Below the pieces are notes generated by a model that saw only the letters and a list, made by a program, of their open reading frames with translations, was not told where the DNA came from and did not search any database. This document shows positions 49,861 through 57,562 of a stretch of DNA of 64,000 bases, in pieces (positions within the stretch are counted from its first letter, which is position 1; every line of letters starts with the position of its first letter). The translations under genes and the position numbers were made by a program. This DNA comes from Sphingobium chungbukense (GTDB lineage Bacteria > Pseudomonadota > Alphaproteobacteria > Sphingomonadales > Sphingomonadaceae): assembly GCF_001005725.1 (NCBI RefSeq), contig NZ_LBIC01000003.1:586775-650774 (forward strand), written 5' to 3'.

Positions 49861-51107
49861 ACCGCGCCCCGCAGGATATCGACCGGATCGACCTTCGCAG
49901 CCTTTCGCGCCGGAAGCCAGGCGGCGATCACTCCGGACAGCAGCGAGGCGGCAGCGGCAATGGCATATTGGCGCGGCGACCGGTCGAGCGGCAGATATTG
50001 ATTGTCACCCGCGATCGGGAATTTCAGCGACCCCAATATCGCCATCAGGCCATAGCCCAGCAGCCATCCAGCGAAGATGCCGATCAGCGCCAGCGCCAGC
50101 CCCTCGAACACGAAGATCAGTTGCAGGTCGCGCTCGGAAAAGCCGATCGATCGCATGATCGCTATGTCCCGGCGCTTGTCGGTGACGCTGTTCGACACGA
50201 CCGTATAGATGCCGAAGCTGGCGACGAGCAGGATCGCCGACACCACGCTGTACATGATGACGTTGCGCGTCACGAGCAGCGAGAGGAAGTCGGCCGACCG
50301 TTCCTGCCAGCTTTCCGCCTTGTAGGAAAAGCGCATCTCCAACCTGCGGGCGACAGGCTGCGCGCCATAGGGATCGTCCAGATGCACGCCGATGCGGTTG
50401 ACGATGAAGGGCCGGCCGAGCAGCGACTGCGCCTCGCGCAGCAGCACATAGCCGGCCGAGGGGCCGAGTTGGCTCTGCCCGCGCTTGAACAGGCCGACGA
50501 TGCGCATCGACCTGCTCTTGCCCGACGCGGATGTCGCGCCCACCACGTCGCCCATGCCAAGGCCAAGGCGCTGCGCCATTTCCTCACCGATGATGATGCC
50601 GCCCTGCGTGCTTTCCAGGTCGCGCAGATGGCCGGTGCGCAGCTTGTCGGCCACGCTGCTCACTTTTTCCTCGACCGATGGATCGACGCCGATGACGGTC
50701 AACGCCTCTTCCCGCCCCCCGCTGCGCAGTGTGATGGCACCCGTCAGGCTGGGCGATCCGATCGCGCCGGGCTGGGCATTGACGGCGCGCAATATCTCCG
50801 GCCAGCCCCTCAGCCCGCGCACCTCGTTGCGTACCTTGTAATGGCGCAGGTCGATGGCCGCGCCCTTATGGACCTCTACGCCCGGTTGCGGATGGGGACT
50901 GCGAAGCTCGTCGGAAATGATGATGTGCGGCGCGGCGTCGATCAGCGTCTTGATGAAATCATTCTGGCTGCCGATCATCATCGCCGATACGGCGAGGAAG
51001 AAGCCGACGCCCACCGCCACGCCGCTGACCGCGACCAGCGTCTGTCGCCGCCGACCGGCCAGATGCCGGGCAGCGATGCGCCCAAGCAACGGCAACTGCC
51101 CCATCAT
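49857..51107 (-). CDS. ABC transporter permease (MacB/LolC-FtsX family)
   Basis: 416 residues. One N-terminal helix (about 24-46), a large periplasmic domain (48-280) and three C-terminal helices with the FtsX-family signatures SVTDKRRDIAIMRSIGFSERD and ARKAAKVDPVDILRG. Such permeases use mechanical coupling to drive a periplasmic adaptor or lipoprotein carrier. ATGA overlaps link it to both neighbours. The product and the adaptor upstream suggest a MacAB-like efflux system; an outer-membrane factor gene is not present here. Confidence 0.9.
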   Translation of the reverse strand: MMGQLPLLGRIAARHLAGRRRQTLVAVSGVAVGVGFFLAVSAMMIGSQNDFIKTLIDAAPHIIISDELRSPHPQPGVEVHKGAAIDLRHYKVRNEVRGLRGWPEILRAVNAQPGAIGSPSLTGAITLRSGGREEALTVIGVDPSVEEKVSSVADKLRTGHLRDLESTQGGIIIGEEMAQRLGLGMGDVVGATSASGKSRSMRIVGLFKRGQSQLGPSAGYVLLREAQSLLGRPFIVNRIGVHLDDPYGAQPVARRLEMRFSYKAESWQERSADFLSLLVTRNVIMYSVVSAILLVASFGIYTVVSNSVTDKRRDIAIMRSIGFSERDLQLIFVFEGLALALIGIFAGWLLGYGLMAILGSLKFPIAGDNQYLPLDRSPRQYAIAAAASLLSGVIAAWLPARKAAKVDPVDILRGAV

Positions 51108-52102
51108 GGCGCGGTCCGCACCCGCATGTTTTCGGCAATCTTGCCCTCGGGTGCCCTGATGACCTTTTCACCGCGCGAAAGGCCGGAAAGGATCTGGACC
51201 TCTTTGGACCCGGCTATGCCCGTTCGAACGGACCGGGCATGGGCGCGACCGTCGCCGACGATCCAGACGCGGCCATTCTCGACGGCGCTGGCGGGAACCA
51301 GCAGGGCGCGCGGCGCGCGCCGGCTCACGATATTGACTTCGAGCGTGAGGCCGAGCGGCAACGTCACCTGCCCGTCGGTCGCCAGCCGGACGCGGAAAGC
51401 GCGCTGTTCGGGATCGCCGCCGGGCGTCACCTCCCGCACATGGGCATTGAGCACCCGGCCTGGCCAGGCGTCGCTGGACATCAGCGCGGCCTGCCCCGGC
51501 CGGATGCGGGGCACGTCCCGTTCGTCGACGGTAGCGGTGATACGTATGCGCGCCGGATCGCCCAGCGTCATCAGGGTACGGCTGGGGATGGCGAGATCGC
51601 CCGGTTCCACGTCCCGGCGCAGGACGATGCCGTCCATGCCCGAACGGACCACCATCTGGTCGAGCCGGGCGCGGGCGCTGGCTTCGGCCGCCCGCGCGCC
51701 GTCCGCGGCGGCCACGGCGGCATCGCGCGCGGAACGCGTGACCCAGCCCTGGGCAAACAGCGTCAGCGTGCGCCGCTCGTCCTGAACAGCGGCGCGGCGT
51801 TGCGCCATCGCTTGCGCAAGGGCATGGCGCTGCTCCGCATCGTCGAGCAGGATGAGCGCCTGTCCCTGCGCCACGCGACGCCCCTCATCCACAAGCACGT
51901 CCCGAACCGGGGCGGTGACGCGCGCGGCGATGGAAACGGGATGTTCCGCTTCGACAAAGCCGGTGGCGTAAACCAGTTCCACCGCTTCGCCGATCCGTCC
52001 CGACGCCATCGTCACTAACGGAGCGCGCGACGCAACCAGCCAATATCCCACCGCTGCCGCCAGCAGCGCCGACGGCAACAACCAGAGCGCGACGCGTTTC
52101 AT
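51104..52102 (-). CDS. Periplasmic adaptor (HlyD/MacA-like membrane fusion protein)
   Basis: 332 residues. N-terminal membrane anchor (about 5-24), lipoyl-like half-motifs (HPVSIAARVTAPVRDVLVDEG and VVRSGMDGIVLRRDVEPGD, in parts), a short coiled-coil hairpin rich in Ala/Arg/Glu (about 95-150), and beta-barrel domain (RIRITATVDERDVPRIRPGQ). It bridges the inner-membrane permease and an outer-membrane channel. First gene of the three-gene operon. The short hairpin resembles ABC-type rather than RND-type partners. Confidence 0.88.
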   Translation of the reverse strand: MKRVALWLLPSALLAAAVGYWLVASRAPLVTMASGRIGEAVELVYATGFVEAEHPVSIAARVTAPVRDVLVDEGRRVAQGQALILLDDAEQRHALAQAMAQRRAAVQDERRTLTLFAQGWVTRSARDAAVAAADGARAAEASARARLDQMVVRSGMDGIVLRRDVEPGDLAIPSRTLMTLGDPARIRITATVDERDVPRIRPGQAALMSSDAWPGRVLNAHVREVTPGGDPEQRAFRVRLATDGQVTLPLGLTLEVNIVSRRAPRALLVPASAVENGRVWIVGDGRAHARSVRTGIAGSKEVQILSGLSRGEKVIRAPEGKIAENMRVRTAP

Positions 52103-52156
52103 GCGGCCCTTATAGCGTCATACGGAAATCATTGCGAAAGCGTTTTGATCGTCCGC

Positions 52157-52657
52157 TCACGCTTGATTTCCCCCTACAGGAATCCGTCTCGGCTTCTTTG
52201 CTTCGGTGGCAAGGCGGGGGACGACGACCTTGAGCAGCCCCTTGTCGAGATGGGCGCTGGCCTTTTCAGCATCGGCTTCGAAGGGGAGCGTGAAACGACG
52301 CAGGAAACTGCCCTGGCTGCGCTCGACGAGATGATAATGCTTCTTCTCGTCCTTTTCCTCCCGCTCCTCCTTATGTTCGGCCTTGATCGTGAGCATGCCT
52401 TCGTGGATGTCCAGCGACACGTCCTTTTCGTCGAAACCGGGAAGCTCGGCGGTCAGTTCCAGCCCGGCATCGGTCTCGGCAACATCGACCTTGGGTAGCA
52501 GGAAAGCCTTGGCGTCACCCGCCGCAGCGGCGGGCCAGCCACGGCCGAAATCATCGACCAGCCGGTCCATCTCCTTCCGGAAATCGGCGAAAGGGTCAAA
52601 GCCGCCGCGTAACATGGTTCCGCGACCCAAGGGAATCAGCGAACGAAAATCGGTCAT
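52157..52657 (-). CDS. Small heat-shock protein, Hsp20 family
   Basis: 166 residues. An alpha-crystallin domain (about 52-145) with PKVDVAETDAGLELTAELPGF (in part), IHEGMLTIKAEHKEE and the C-terminal strand LDKGLLKVVVPR, then the I-x-I/V-like tail RRIPV needed for oligomer formation. Binds unfolding proteins during stress. It overlaps the upstream His-rich gene by ATGA, which is unusual and suggests that both respond to the same stress, perhaps metal or heat. Confidence 0.93.
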   Translation of the reverse strand: MTDFRSLIPLGRGTMLRGGFDPFADFRKEMDRLVDDFGRGWPAAAAGDAKAFLLPKVDVAETDAGLELTAELPGFDEKDVSLDIHEGMLTIKAEHKEEREEKDEKKHYHLVERSQGSFLRRFTLPFEADAEKASAHLDKGLLKVVVPRLATEAKKPRRIPVGGNQA

Positions 52658-52929
52658 TTCTGCTCTCCTTTCTCATGATCCGGGGTCTGCATCGCTTTGC
52701 AATGCTCCCCATGATGGCCAGGATTTGTCCGATCATGCGACGTTGTCCCCGCCGACACGGACGGCATGCAGTCATCCATGATCGGACAGGGGCGATCCGG
52801 CTCCGCCCCTGGAGGCGTCCGGGCCATTTCAGCCTTGTCCTGATGATGTCCCGCATGAGGGTCGGCCGTCTGCGCGGCGGCACTGAAGGCGATAGCCAGC
52901 GACAGCATGCCGAATAGGAAATGGCGCAT
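52654..52929 (-). CDS. Secreted His/Met/Cys-rich protein, possibly metal-binding
   Basis: 91 residues: signal peptide (MRHFLFGMLSLAIAFSAAAQ), then DPHAGHHQDKAEM, PCPIMDDCMP and GHHGEHCKAM, giving a dense array of His, Met and Cys suited to binding copper, silver or another soft metal in the periplasm. AAGGAAGG lies 6 nt before ATG 52929; an open frame upstream lacks a leader. It is translationally coupled to the Hsp20 gene. I do not recognise a named family. Confidence 0.65.
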   Translation of the reverse strand: MRHFLFGMLSLAIAFSAAAQTADPHAGHHQDKAEMARTPPGAEPDRPCPIMDDCMPSVSAGTTSHDRTNPGHHGEHCKAMQTPDHEKGEQK

Positions 52930-53568
52930 GACCCACCTTCCTTTGCCTGAATATATATCGGAATCTGCGTCGGCGTGCCCCTTTGCGCCATAGGTAAAGT
53001 TACGCATCCCAAGGCACTGATCGGGCGACCCCGCCGATCAGTGCGGCAGCGGCGCCAGATGCTCCGCACATGTCAGGCAATGGCTGCCAAACCCGGCAGT
53101 CGCCATGGCCTGCCCCGAACGAAGGGCAACGAAAGTGCGGAAATACCCTGGAGATAAGTCGACAAACGCTTTTGAGCCACTAGTATAATCGTCTATTCAC
53201 GGGCTCGATGATAATCATTTTCCGGTGCCGGCACTGCATGAAGATTGCTCATAGCCATCCAGAGCGGGATCATGGTTGTCTTCGCAGTCGGCATGAACTG
53301 CTGCACTGTGGAGCTTCATAGGTCGAGCCTGACGGATTATCTTACTTGATTGCGGCAGATCGGTCCGTGAGCATTTCTCAACCATTTGGCATTATCCATA
53401 AGCCGCCGCGAGATCAGCACTGGAACCGCCGCACTTCTTCTCCCATCCCCTTTTTCCTTAAGAGACATGGGAGACCATCGTGCAGATGTATCGATGCTGT
53501 CCATGCAGCATCATCAAGATGTCGGAACAGAGCGCGTTCCTGTCGCAAATTGCGATCAGCGGGAAGGC
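52930..53568. other. Long gene-free region between two minus-strand operons
   Basis: 639 bp with no convincing gene; short open frames of up to 60-130 codons show poor composition. A perfect 11-bp dyad, GCACTGATCGG (53014-53024) with CCGATCAGTGC (53034-53044), lies about 85 bp upstream of the His-rich gene and could be an operator or hairpin. A part around 53160-53410 is lower in GC. A 34-codon minus frame near 53318-53214 (MKLHSAAVHADCEDNHD, start only) is His/Cys/Asp-rich but unsupported. Confidence 0.5.
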
Positions 53569-54729
53569 TCAGGCTCGGTAGGAGCCTTCGACTATCGCCT
53601 TGCCAATATTGTTGCGGTGAATTTCGGTCGAGCCATAGCCGATCGCCATGCCGCGCACGTCGCGATAATGCCTCTCGAACGGGTATTCGGTGGAAAGGCC
53701 ATAGGCTCCCGCGAGTTGCATCGCGGTTTCCGTGATGCGCATCGCCGCTTCGTTGGTGAATGTCTTCGCGACCGATACATCGATATGATCGACATGGCCG
53801 GCGTCGATATTCTTTGCCGCGCGATAGACCAGCGCCCGCGCCGCCTCAAGGTCGATCGCCATGTCGGCAAGCTTCCAGCGCAGTCCTTGAAAATCGCCAA
53901 TCGCCTTGCCGAACTGGCGCCGGGACGCGACATATTCTGCCGCTTCGTTCAGCGCCGCGGCGGCGACCCCCAGGCAAATCGTCGGATTCCCGGCGATGCG
54001 ATCCGCGTTGAAGACATTCAGCAGGTCGCGCATGCCGCCGGCGGGAAAGAGAATATTCTCCGCAGGCACATAGCAATCGTCGAAAAAAAGCGGGGCCATG
54101 CCGGTCGCGCGAAGGCCGATCAGGTCGAGATGCTCGCCGATCGTGAAGCCAGGCGTCCCGCGTTCGACCAGCAAGCCCCCCACCCCGGCCAGCCCCTTTG
54201 CGTCGTTCATGCGCACGAGCACCAGGAAAAGATCGGCGACCTGGGCGCAGGAACACCACATCTTCGACCCGTTCAGTCGGTAACCATCGCCGTCCGCCAC
54301 GGCACGGGACTTCATGGCGCCAAGGTCGGAACCGGCTTCGGCTTCCGACATGCTCCAGGCGGAATAGAGTTCGCCGGAAACGAAACGCGGCAGGTAGCGC
54401 CGCTTCTGCTCTTCCGTCCCCAGATGGAGGATCGCGCGCGGGGTGGCCCCATCCGTGACACTCATCAATATAGCGGTGTTGGCGCAGGAGCGCGCGATCT
54501 GCTCATACATGAGGGCATTTTCGAGGACGCCCAAGCCAAGACCACCATAGGCTTCCGGCACGAACGTGCCGGTAAAGCCGTGCTCGGCCAGTATCTTTAT
54601 ATTCTCGATCGGCGGATCGAACTTCCGGTCGGCGTCCGCGGCGATCTCCTGAAAATTATTCTCCGCAATTTGCCTGACCGTATCGCGCAACATGAGTTGG
54701 TCGTCGGTCAGCATTTCCGAACCGTTCAT
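53569..54729 (-). CDS. Acyl-CoA dehydrogenase family protein with altered catalytic site
   Basis: 386 residues. Standard ACAD fold: YGGLGLGVLENALMYEQIAR (in part), SMSEAEAGSDL flavin loop, LNGSKMWCSCAQVADLF, ASRRQFGKAIGDFQGLRWKLADM (in parts). The usual catalytic Glu lies in Y-E-G-T; here the segment reads I-G-Y365-G-S-T-E-I-H-R, so Tyr takes its place. D243 in VFNADRIAGN lies where isovaleryl-CoA and long-chain dehydrogenases keep their Glu, so it may be the base. Last gene of an eight-gene operon; its start overlaps the previous stop by ATGA. The substrate is an unknown CoA ester. Confidence 0.87.
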   Translation of the reverse strand: MNGSEMLTDDQLMLRDTVRQIAENNFQEIAADADRKFDPPIENIKILAEHGFTGTFVPEAYGGLGLGVLENALMYEQIARSCANTAILMSVTDGATPRAILHLGTEEQKRRYLPRFVSGELYSAWSMSEAEAGSDLGAMKSRAVADGDGYRLNGSKMWCSCAQVADLFLVLVRMNDAKGLAGVGGLLVERGTPGFTIGEHLDLIGLRATGMAPLFFDDCYVPAENILFPAGGMRDLLNVFNADRIAGNPTICLGVAAAALNEAAEYVASRRQFGKAIGDFQGLRWKLADMAIDLEAARALVYRAAKNIDAGHVDHIDVSVAKTFTNEAAMRITETAMQLAGAYGLSTEYPFERHYRDVRGMAIGYGSTEIHRNNIGKAIVEGSYRA

Positions 54730-55535
54730 GCGTCTTGCCCCTGCTTTGCATTGGCGATCGCGACCGACCGGGCGATTTCTTCTTCGGTGTGCATCCAGAT
54801 CTGCTTTGCGATGGGATTGCGCGGTTCCTCCGCGATATGGCCGACGAGGCCCACCGACCGGCCAATGACGGCAAGACCGCGACACAGTCTCCAGTCAAGG
54901 CCGAGTTCGCAGCACAGTGCGCCAAGGGCTCCCGTCGCGTTCACGGGCATGGATTTACCCGTCCGCGCTTCAGCCGCTGCCGCCACTGCCTCGATCAGGT
55001 CGACGAAGCGGCCGCGATATCCCTGCTGCTCCGCAATGGCGAACAGCACCGGCGTGCGGGGATCGATCGGTTTGTGCAGATTGTGACCGATGCCGAAGAT
55101 CGGTCGTCCGGCATCAAGCTCCCGATCAACTATGGTTTTGGCGATGGTATCGATGTCCGCATCGGCGGGCGCATCCTTCAACCCGGCATAAAGCATCTTG
55201 GCCGCACCTTCGGCGGTGCCCGCGAAGGTCGTGCCCATGCCAAGAAGGCCAGCCGCAACCGCGCCCTGCAATGCTTCGGGCGCCCCGAGATAGGTCAGGC
55301 GCGTCGCGATAGCCATCGGCGTCGCGCCATGTTCGACCAGGGTCAGCAGCATCGCTTCCAGAAGCGTGGTCTGGGCTTTGGACGGAAGCTCTCCGGTCAG
55401 TTCCAGCCACGTCATCTCCGCAAAGCCGATCTTGCCGAGCAATTCAGTGCACAGATTGCGGCCCTGGACCCAGATCGTATCCGGGACACTCGCGCCCATG
55501 CGCGAAATCATCAGCTTGTCACTCATAAAGATCAT
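54726..55535 (-). CDS. Citrate synthase/citryl-CoA lyase-fold protein
   Basis: 269 residues, only the C-terminal half of a citrate synthase. Visible: LVEHGATP, GMGTTFAGTAEGAAKML, GRPIFGIGHNLHKPIDPRTPVLF (in parts), and PVNATGALGALCCELGLDWRLCRGL (in parts). The GIGH...DPR element matches the citryl-CoA lyase part of ATP citrate lyase. The catalytic Asp of that group (NVDG, from memory) reads NATG here. Citryl-CoA is a 3-hydroxyacyl-CoA, so a retro-aldol reaction on another 3-hydroxyacyl-CoA in this operon is a good guess. Either ATG 55535 or ATG 55526 may be the start; both overlap the ACAD stop. Confidence 0.8.
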   Translation of the reverse strand: MIFMSDKLMISRMGASVPDTIWVQGRNLCTELLGKIGFAEMTWLELTGELPSKAQTTLLEAMLLTLVEHGATPMAIATRLTYLGAPEALQGAVAAGLLGMGTTFAGTAEGAAKMLYAGLKDAPADADIDTIAKTIVDRELDAGRPIFGIGHNLHKPIDPRTPVLFAIAEQQGYRGRFVDLIEAVAAAAEARTGKSMPVNATGALGALCCELGLDWRLCRGLAVIGRSVGLVGHIAEEPRNPIAKQIWMHTEEEIARSVAIANAKQGQDA

Positions 55536-56661
55536 ACACTTTCTTGGAAATCGAGGCGCGCATCACTTCCGCCGCACCCTCGGTGATGATGAACGAGCGT
55601 TGTTCACGCCACATGCGTTCGATCGGCATCTCGGTGGTGAGGCCCATCCCGCCATGCATCTGCATGCAGCGATCAACGGCCCGGAATCCCATTTCCGTCG
55701 CCTGACTTTTGGCGATCCATGATTTCAGCCGCACGTCGCGTCCCCGCTCCAGATCCAGCGCGGCATCACGCACCAGCAATCGCGCCTGCTGCAACTCCGC
55801 ATAGGTGTCCGCGATCATGAACTGGATGGCCTGACGCGCCGCAAGTGGTGCGCCGAACGTCTGCCGCTGCCGGGAATAGGAGATACCGAGTTCAAGGCAG
55901 CGTTCGGCAACGCCCAGGGACCGTGCGCCATGACGAAGGATGCGGCCTTCGGTGATCCACTGCTGGGCAAGCGCCATGCCGTCGCCTTCGGAACCGACCA
56001 GATTGGTTGCCGGGATGCGGACATTGTCGAATGTCACTTCGCATGGCCTGTCGCCCATCATCGTGTCGTAGTCGGCGGTGACCGACACGCCCGGTGTCCG
56101 CATTTCGACGAGGAAACAGCTGAGACCACGCAGGCCCTTCGACTTGTCGGTGTAGGCGATCAGTTGCACGACATCGGCGCGACGCGCGTCGGTGATGAAC
56201 CGCTTCACGCCGTTTATCACATAATGATCGCCATCGCGAACAGCCACGGTGCGTATCGATGTGGGATCGGAACCGGCGTCCGCCTCCGTGATCGCGAAGC
56301 AGGGCGTCCAGTCGCCACGCAGGACCGGCATCAGGAACCGCTCCTTCTGTTCTCTCTTCAACCCCAGCAGGATCGGACCCACAAGCGACCGGAAAACGCG
56401 CGTATCGCGGGGCGATATGGCAACGGTGCGGGACAGTTCCTCCCAGAAAATGCTCATCCCGACCGCGCCGAGACCCTGGCCGCCCAGTTCCACGGGTACG
56501 TCCAGCATCCACAGCCCTGCCGCCTTCGCCTTCTCGCGCAGCATGTCATGGGTCGCCGCGTCGAGTTCCCCGCGCGGTTCGAGCGGAATAAGCTCGCGGT
56601 CGACGAAACGGCGCATCAGCGTCTGGAAGAGCTGAAGATCCTCGGGGAGATCGAAATCCAT
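55519..56661 (-). CDS. Acyl-CoA dehydrogenase family protein
   Basis: 380 residues. MDFDLPEDLQLFQTLMRRFVDRELIP (in part), AITEADAGSDPTS, INGVKRFITDARRADVVQ, RQTFGAPLAARQAIQFMIADTY (in parts) and, near the end, FIITEGAAEVMR, where E in T-E-G-A sits at the canonical catalytic position. Normal full-length ACAD introducing a 2,3 double bond in an acyl-CoA and passing electrons to ETF. It overlaps the citryl-lyase-like gene and follows the thioesterase gene after 11 bp. The frame extends upstream as a shadow of the thioesterase. Confidence 0.9.
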   Translation of the reverse strand: MDFDLPEDLQLFQTLMRRFVDRELIPLEPRGELDAATHDMLREKAKAAGLWMLDVPVELGGQGLGAVGMSIFWEELSRTVAISPRDTRVFRSLVGPILLGLKREQKERFLMPVLRGDWTPCFAITEADAGSDPTSIRTVAVRDGDHYVINGVKRFITDARRADVVQLIAYTDKSKGLRGLSCFLVEMRTPGVSVTADYDTMMGDRPCEVTFDNVRIPATNLVGSEGDGMALAQQWITEGRILRHGARSLGVAERCLELGISYSRQRQTFGAPLAARQAIQFMIADTYAELQQARLLVRDAALDLERGRDVRLKSWIAKSQATEMGFRAVDRCMQMHGGMGLTTEMPIERMWREQRSFIITEGAAEVMRASISKKVYDLYE

Positions 56662-56672
56662 CGTCGCGCCGC

Positions 56673-57098
56673 TCACGCAGGACTTGCCGAGGGAGGATTT
56701 CGGAACACGGCCGTTCCTGTCATCAGCACGCGCCCGTCGGCGACGAGCCTGCCACTCACCCAAGTCATGGTCTTGCTCGAACCATCGACCCGCGCTTGAC
56801 CGATCACCAAAGCCCCCTCGGGCGCGGCCAGCATCATGTTGCAATTGAGCTGGACGGTGATCGGGTGCCGACCGCTCGCTTCGCTCTTGAGACAGGCCTC
56901 GACATTCATCCCCAGCGTGATGTCCAGCATCGTCATGAGGACGCCGCCATGCGTGGTGCCATTGGGATTGAGGTGCTGAGGCGCCACGAGAAGGGCGGTT
57001 TCGATCCCCTCCGCCGTCCGACGCCGCCTGAGCCCGCCCATATGGCCGATGAAGCTGCCTTCCTGGCCGACATCATCGAAATCGCTTTGGTCGCTCAC
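56673..57098 (-). CDS. PaaI-type hotdog thioesterase
   Basis: 141 residues of the single-hotdog family: LNPNGTTHGGVLMTMLDITLG (in part), with the HGG-x4-LxD pattern of PaaI-like acyl-CoA thioesterases and QLNCNMMLAAPEG. It releases CoA from dead-end or product acyl-CoA esters. The start is GTG, fixed by a GTGA overlap with the MaoC-like gene. Part of the eight-gene operon. Confidence 0.87.
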   Translation of the reverse strand: MSDQSDFDDVGQEGSFIGHMGGLRRRRTAEGIETALLVAPQHLNPNGTTHGGVLMTMLDITLGMNVEACLKSEASGRHPITVQLNCNMMLAAPEGALVIGQARVDGSSKTMTWVSGRLVADGRVLMTGTAVFRNPPSASPA

Positions 57099-57562
57099 GC
57101 GCCGTCCCCCTCATAGGCTATGCAGATCCATTCGCAGACGGCGGCAGGCCGCTCGCTGCCTTCCAGTTCGAGCGTGCATCCGAAGCGAAGGCGGGTTCCT
57201 GCCTTCTGCGGTTCGAGTTCGAGCAGCTTCAAGCGAAGCCGCAGGCGCGCGCGCGCCACGACGACGGCGGTGAAGCGCACCTTGTCGAGGCCGTAATTCA
57301 TCCATCTGCCGACGCCGCGCACCGCATAGCATTGCTTCGAAAGGCCGGTGACGAGCGCCAGCACGAGAAAGCCGTGCGCGATCGTGCCGCCAAAGGGCGT
57401 TTCCCGCTTCGCGCGCCCTGCATCCATATGGACCCAATGCGTGTCGCCCGTGAGGTTTCCGAACGCGGCGATCGCCTGTTCGTCGAGCCCCACCCAGTCG
57501 CTCACGCCCAATTCCTGCCCCACCAGCGGCGACAATTCAGCTACTCGATCAACGGCTATCAC
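57095..57562 (-). CDS. MaoC-like enoyl-CoA hydratase
   Basis: 155 residues, one hotdog domain with the hydratase-2 motif AFGNLTGDTHWVHMD, in which D40 and H45 are the catalytic pair, and the following FGGTIAHGFLVLAL. It adds water across a 2,3-enoyl-CoA, giving the R-3-hydroxyacyl-CoA. The start is GTG with a GTGA overlap to the ligase stop. In this operon it would act after a dehydrogenase and before a C-C cleaving step. Confidence 0.88.
   Translation of the reverse strand: MIAVDRVAELSPLVGQELGVSDWVGLDEQAIAAFGNLTGDTHWVHMDAGRAKRETPFGGTIAHGFLVLALVTGLSKQCYAVRGVGRWMNYGLDKVRFTAVVVARARLRLRLKLLELEPQKAGTRLRFGCTLELEGSERPAAVCEWICIAYEGDGA

Noticed and set aside
49797..51785. 662-codon plus-strand frame across the ABC permease and adaptor
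   Set aside because: Composition is His/Arg/Gln-rich antisense text; three overlapping minus-strand genes explain the region.
52975..53157. 60-codon plus-strand frame in the gap upstream of the His-rich gene
   Set aside because: It spans the palindrome at 53014-53044, has poor composition and no ribosome site.
53214..53318. 34-codon His/Cys/Asp-rich minus-strand frame
   Set aside because: No ribosome site or recognised family; too short to support, so kept only as a note under the gene-free region.
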